From an uncultured Veillonella sp. (GTDB lineage Bacteria; Bacillota; Negativicutes; Veillonellales; Veillonellaceae), in the NCBI RefSeq assembly GCF_905209685.1, contig NZ_CAJLUB010000002.1, positions 7,534 through 71,533 on the forward strand: DNA of 64,000 nt, written 5' to 3'. Below are positions 60,379 to 64,000 of the stretch, piece after piece. Every line of letters begins with the position of its first letter. Positions within the stretch are counted from its first letter, which is position 1. The notes below the pieces were generated by a model. That model was given only the letters and a program-made list of their open reading frames with translations, was not told the DNA's origin and did not search any database. The translations under genes and the position numbers were made by a program.

Positions 60379-62469
60379 TTAACGATCTTTTTTACTAGAC
60401 TTTTTACTTTTGGATGAATTAGATTTCTGTTCAGTTGCATCATCTTTTGAGCCACTGTCATCTTTTACTGCTTCATCCTTAGACTTGTCTTTATCGTCTT
60501 TTTTATCTGCCTTTTCGTCCTTAGCGGCTTCTTTTTTAGGCTGTGCTTTTGCAGGGTTGTAATAACCTTCAGAGACAGCTGATTGTGCGCTAGCAGGAAC
60601 AGAGAAGTCAGAAGCAGGGGTGTTGGCAAGAGCATTTGCCATGAATTGACCCCACATAATGGCTGGTGTTGTACCACCTGTAATGCCATGTAATGTTTCA
60701 GAACCGTAGTCGTCACCAATCCAAACGGCAGCTACAAGATCAGGTGTATAACCAACGAACCAAGCATCCTTGGAATCATCTGTTGTACCTGTTTTACCTG
60801 CTGCAGGACGACCGATTGCTGCATTACCACCAGTACCGCCATTAATAACGGATTCTAGCATACTAGTGATGATAGCTGCATCTTTTTCATCTACAACGCG
60901 TTTTTCTTGGATAGAGTTTTCTTCAACCACTTGACCATTGCGGTCTACAATTTTAACGATTGCTGTAGGTTGAACCTTGATACCACCATTAGCGAGTACG
61001 CCATAGGCTTGTACCATTTCAAGAGGTGTAACACCATGAGTTAAACCACCGAGTGCTGTAGATAAGTTGTTATCTTGATCTGTAAGGGTAGTGATACCCA
61101 TTTCTTTAGCAAGTTTAATAATCTTAGACATGCCTACTTCATCGGCAACTTTTACGGCAGCTACGTTACGAGAATGTTGTAATGCGTAGCGGTATGTAAT
61201 ATTACCTTCGAAGTCATTTTCATAGTTTTTAGGGCTCCAGCTACCAAATGTAACAGGGCTGTCATCTACAATAGAACCAGGAGTTTTACCAGATTGAATA
61301 GCTGCTAAATATACAAATGGTTTCATAGTGGAACCTGGTTGACGTTCTGCTTGTGTAGCACGGTTAAATGCATCATCGCCACGACCACCAACCATAGCCA
61401 TAATATAACCATTATGAGGATTCATAGCTACGATAGCACCTTGTGGTTGATGTAAACCATTGCTATCTGTGTAGTAGTTAGGCAAGTTTTGCATTGCTGC
61501 TACAGCTGCATTTTGTGCATCCATATCGAGAGTGGTATAAATTTTTAAACCATCTTTATAGATTGCATCGTCACCATATTTTTCAGAAACTTGTGCAATA
61601 ACATAGTTAATGAAGTAAGACGCATTAGATTTTTCATGCGTTTGTTCTTGTTTTGCCACTAAGCCTAAATCTGCTTGACGCGCTTCATCAGCTTGCTCTT
61701 GTGTAATGTATCCGTATTTAACCATTTGGCCTAATACAACGGCTTGACGTTTTTTACTAGCTTCCAAATCATTGAATGGAGAGTAGTAGTTAGGACTTTG
61801 TGGTAAGCCCGCAATGAGCGCTGCTTGAGCAAGCGTTAATTGGCTAGCATCCTTACCAAAGTACACATGAGCTGCAGATTGTACACCGTATGCACCTTGA
61901 CCAAAGTAAATTTGGTTCATGTACATTTCTAGGATTTCATCCTTAGTGTAGTGTTGTTCAATTTTTAGTGCTAGTAATGCTTCAGAAATTTTACGTTTAA
62001 ATGTTCTGTCTTGAGACAAGAATGCATTACGCGCTAACTGTTGAGTGATTGTAGAACCACCTTCAGATACGCCACTATGAACAAGGTTAACCCATACAGC
62101 ACGCAAGATACCAACTGGGTCGATACCGTGATGGGAGTAGAAGCGAGAGTCCTCAGTAGCAACAAAGGCATTTTGTAAATCCTTTGGTACATCTTTTAAA
62201 GGTACTGGTAATCTATTCTCTGTGGAATGAACCGTTGTGATGAGATTACCATGGACATCGTAAATTTGAGACGATGCAGAAGGACGTACATTGGATACAT
62301 CTGGTAGGTTAGACAGTGTAGCACTGATAAAACCACAGCCACCTCCGGCTACGATGAGTATAAGGAGAAGGGCACAAATCCAAAATAGACGCTTCGGACT
62401 TGTTTTCTTCGGTGTAGAGCCGCTACCGTTAGAACGGCGGCTGCTTCTCGCATTTGAGTTATTACTCAT
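60379..62469 (-). CDS. mrcA: Class A penicillin-binding protein (PBP1A family)
   Basis: 696 residues. Basic, Ser-rich cytoplasmic N-terminus, one transmembrane helix (~28-50), GT51 glycosyltransferase domain with EDSRFYSHHGIDP (Glu ~106) and QLARNAFLSQDRTFKRKISE, then a transpeptidase domain with GSTMKPF (Ser nucleophile ~380), SRN and KTGTTDDSKDAW (~560). The C-terminal ~60 residues are a Lys/Asp/Ser-rich disordered tail. Polymerises and crosslinks peptidoglycan outside the inner membrane. GAGGTGA ribosome binding site. Confidence 0.93.
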   Translation of the reverse strand: MSNNSNARSSRRSNGSGSTPKKTSPKRLFWICALLLILIVAGGGCGFISATLSNLPDVSNVRPSASSQIYDVHGNLITTVHSTENRLPVPLKDVPKDLQNAFVATEDSRFYSHHGIDPVGILRAVWVNLVHSGVSEGGSTITQQLARNAFLSQDRTFKRKISEALLALKIEQHYTKDEILEMYMNQIYFGQGAYGVQSAAHVYFGKDASQLTLAQAALIAGLPQSPNYYSPFNDLEASKKRQAVVLGQMVKYGYITQEQADEARQADLGLVAKQEQTHEKSNASYFINYVIAQVSEKYGDDAIYKDGLKIYTTLDMDAQNAAVAAMQNLPNYYTDSNGLHQPQGAIVAMNPHNGYIMAMVGGRGDDAFNRATQAERQPGSTMKPFVYLAAIQSGKTPGSIVDDSPVTFGSWSPKNYENDFEGNITYRYALQHSRNVAAVKVADEVGMSKIIKLAKEMGITTLTDQDNNLSTALGGLTHGVTPLEMVQAYGVLANGGIKVQPTAIVKIVDRNGQVVEENSIQEKRVVDEKDAAIITSMLESVINGGTGGNAAIGRPAAGKTGTTDDSKDAWFVGYTPDLVAAVWIGDDYGSETLHGITGGTTPAIMWGQFMANALANTPASDFSVPASAQSAVSEGYYNPAKAQPKKEAAKDEKADKKDDKDKSKDEAVKDDSGSKDDATEQKSNSSKSKKSSKKDR

Positions 62470-62573
62470 AGAGTCACCTCTTTTTTCTTTTGTTAGTAAA
62501 TATAACGTAAATTCTATTACGCAGTTATAAATATTATATCATAAATGGCTTAAAACCAATACTATATATATAA

Positions 62574-62602
62574 TTGTGAAAGTTTTTAGATAATGGTATA
62601 CT
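62574..62602 (+). promoter_or_regulatory. tyrS promoter
   Basis: TTGTGA (62574-62579), 17-bp spacer, TATACT (62597-62602); the start codon is 30 bp downstream. No room for a T-box leader. Confidence 0.68.
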
Positions 62603-62631
62603 AAAACAATAGTATTTCGAGGAGGATTATC

Positions 62632-63840
62632 ATGGTTAGTGCTCAAGAACAAGTGCGCCAAATTAAACACGGCGTAGCAGATTTAATTAATGAACAAGAT
62701 CTTGTAAAGAAAATAGAAAAATCCATTAAGGAAAATAAACCTTTAGTTGTAAAATTAGGTTTGGACCCAACAGCGCCAGATATTCATTTAGGCCATACAG
62801 TACCACTTCGTAAACTACGTTTGTTCCAAGAATTTGGTCATCAAGTAGTTATCGTTATTGGTGGTTTCACTGCACGTATTGGTGATCCTACTGGTAAAAG
62901 TGTTACTCGTCCACCACTTACAAAAGAAGAAGTATTGAAAAATGCTGAAACATATAAAACACAAATCTTCAAAGTGTTGGATCCTGAAAAAACTATCGTT
63001 CGCGACAACAGTGAATGGCTTGAATCCATGAACTTTGCTGATGTACTTCGCTTGGCAAGTTCTTACACTGTAGCGCGTATGATGGAACGTGATGATTTCA
63101 ATAAACGTTTCAAAGAAGGTCGTGCAATTGGTGTTCATGAATTTATGTATCCATTGATGCAAGGTCATGATTCCGTTGCTTTACATGCTGATGTTGAATT
63201 TGGTGGTACAGACCAAACTTTCAACTTGTTAATGGGTCGTCATTTACAAGAATTAGAAGGTCAAGAACCACAAGTTGTTATCACAATGCCATTGCTTGAA
63301 GGCCTTGATGGGGTTCAAAAAATGAGTAAATCTTTAGGTAACTACATCGGTATCGATGAAGAACCTAAAGAAATGTATGGTAAAGCTATGTCCATTCCAG
63401 ACGAATTGATGATGCGCTACTTCATGCTCGTTACAGATATGCCAATCGAAGAGCAAGAGGACATGGAAAAACGTCTTGAAAGTGGTGAATTACATCCACG
63501 TGATGCTAAAATGCAATTAGCTCGTACAATCGTTCGTTTGTACCATGGTGAAGACGCTGCTCTTGAGGCAGAAGAAGAATTTAAACGTGTATTCCAACAA
63601 CGCGCATTACCTACAGATATTCCTGAATACGCTATGGATGCGCCAACAGAACCAATCTTTGTTCCACAATTCTGTACAGATGCTGGTTTGACTGCTTCTA
63701 ATGGTGAAGCACGTCGCTCCATTAAAGCCGGTGCTTTCAAAGTAAACGGTGAAAAATATACAGAAGAAAACCTTACCCTTGAAGAGGGCATGATCGTTCA
63801 AGTTGGTAAACGTAAATTTGTAAAAATTAAATTTAACTAA
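62632..63840 (+). CDS. tyrS: Tyrosyl-tRNA synthetase
   Basis: 402 residues. Class I signatures HLGH ([15 protein letters not shown]) and KMSKS ([12 protein letters not shown]), and a C-terminal S4 RNA-binding domain ([16 protein letters not shown]). Length and HLGH/KMSKS sequence fit the TyrZ-type branch. GAGGAGG ribosome binding site. Charges tRNA-Tyr in the cytoplasm. Confidence 0.96.
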   Translation: MVSAQEQVRQIKHGVADLINEQDLVKKIEKSIKENKPLVVKLGLDPTAPDIHLGHTVPLRKLRLFQEFGHQVVIVIGGFTARIGDPTGKSVTRPPLTKEEVLKNAETYKTQIFKVLDPEKTIVRDNSEWLESMNFADVLRLASSYTVARMMERDDFNKRFKEGRAIGVHEFMYPLMQGHDSVALHADVEFGGTDQTFNLLMGRHLQELEGQEPQVVITMPLLEGLDGVQKMSKSLGNYIGIDEEPKEMYGKAMSIPDELMMRYFMLVTDMPIEEQEDMEKRLESGELHPRDAKMQLARTIVRLYHGEDAALEAEEEFKRVFQQRALPTDIPEYAMDAPTEPIFVPQFCTDAGLTASNGEARRSIKAGAFKVNGEKYTEENLTLEEGMIVQVGKRKFVKIKFN

Positions 63841-63843
63841 TAT

Positions 63844-63882
63844 AAAACTGTGATGAGATAGAAACCTCATCACAGTTTTTTT
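63844..63882 (+). terminator. Intrinsic terminator after tyrS
   Basis: AAAACTGTGATGAG / CTCATCACAGTTTT, 14-bp stem, 8-nt loop, T-run. The remaining ~115 bases to the window edge hold no gene, only a TATAAT at 63960. Confidence 0.92.
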
Positions 63883-64000
63883 ATGTCTATTTGGTCTATA
63901 AGATTATTTATCTACTAAATCTGTTGTTTGTAAAGCAAAAAATGACTTACAAGTTCATGTATAATGAAAGTAAAATATAAATTCAAATTTAAATACAGAT

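Overview
The window is low-GC DNA from a bacterium with an outer membrane, most likely Veillonella or a close relative in the Negativicutes. The reasons are the Firmicutes-like core genes (mutS2, pheST, tyrS, pfkA), GGAGG-type ribosome binding sites and TTG/GTG starts, combined with diderm traits: a YadA-type trimeric autotransporter, a MacAB-type exporter and a PilM/N/O-type pilus assembly operon. The genus is an inference; no rRNA is present.

Layout. Positions 1-750 and 41498-46017 are two halves of one type IV pilus / pseudopilus operon: pilC, major pilin, prepilin peptidase, four minor pilin-like proteins, then PilM-, PilN- and PilO-like proteins. A complete podovirus-like prophage of about 40.8 kb (744-41498) sits inside the major pilin gene. 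The two ends share only the 8 bp TATGATTG. Joining there restores an uninterrupted 148-codon pilin. The prophage has a leftward lysogeny module (cI-like repressor, small membrane protein, ImmA-like protease, integrase), a rightward early and replication region (Cro-like and HTH proteins, Gp157, ERF, NinB, HNH, replisome organizer, helicase loader, SSB, methyltransferase, nucleases, dUTPase), a trimeric autotransporter adhesin cassette, a probable late regulator, and an 0.85-kb non-coding segment. The late region follows: terminase, portal, scaffold, capsid and cement proteins related to Bordetella phage BPP-1, T7-like tail tube and internal virion proteins, a 2694-residue polyvalent ejection protein, tail fibre, holin, endolysin and spanin-like protein.

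The most unusual element is 13863-14689. It has three 10-bp-phased repeats and a TATAAT box lacking a -35, then about 765 nt of non-coding sequence with three tandem long hairpin arms, each about 24 bp and each with a G-G mismatch in the same sequence context, then a strong intrinsic terminator. It looks like a large ornate phage RNA of the GOLLD/ROOL kind or an undescribed class. The second notable system is the insertion itself, which turns pilus (and perhaps competence) function into something controlled by prophage excision.

Right of the pilus operon is ordinary chromosome: shikimate kinase with an odd basic tail, pfkA, a macA-macB-macB exporter operon behind a perfect 21-bp palindrome, a hotdog thioesterase, pheS-pheT, a U32-family protein, mutS2, a class A penicillin-binding protein on the minus strand, and tyrS. 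Most units end in clear intrinsic terminators.
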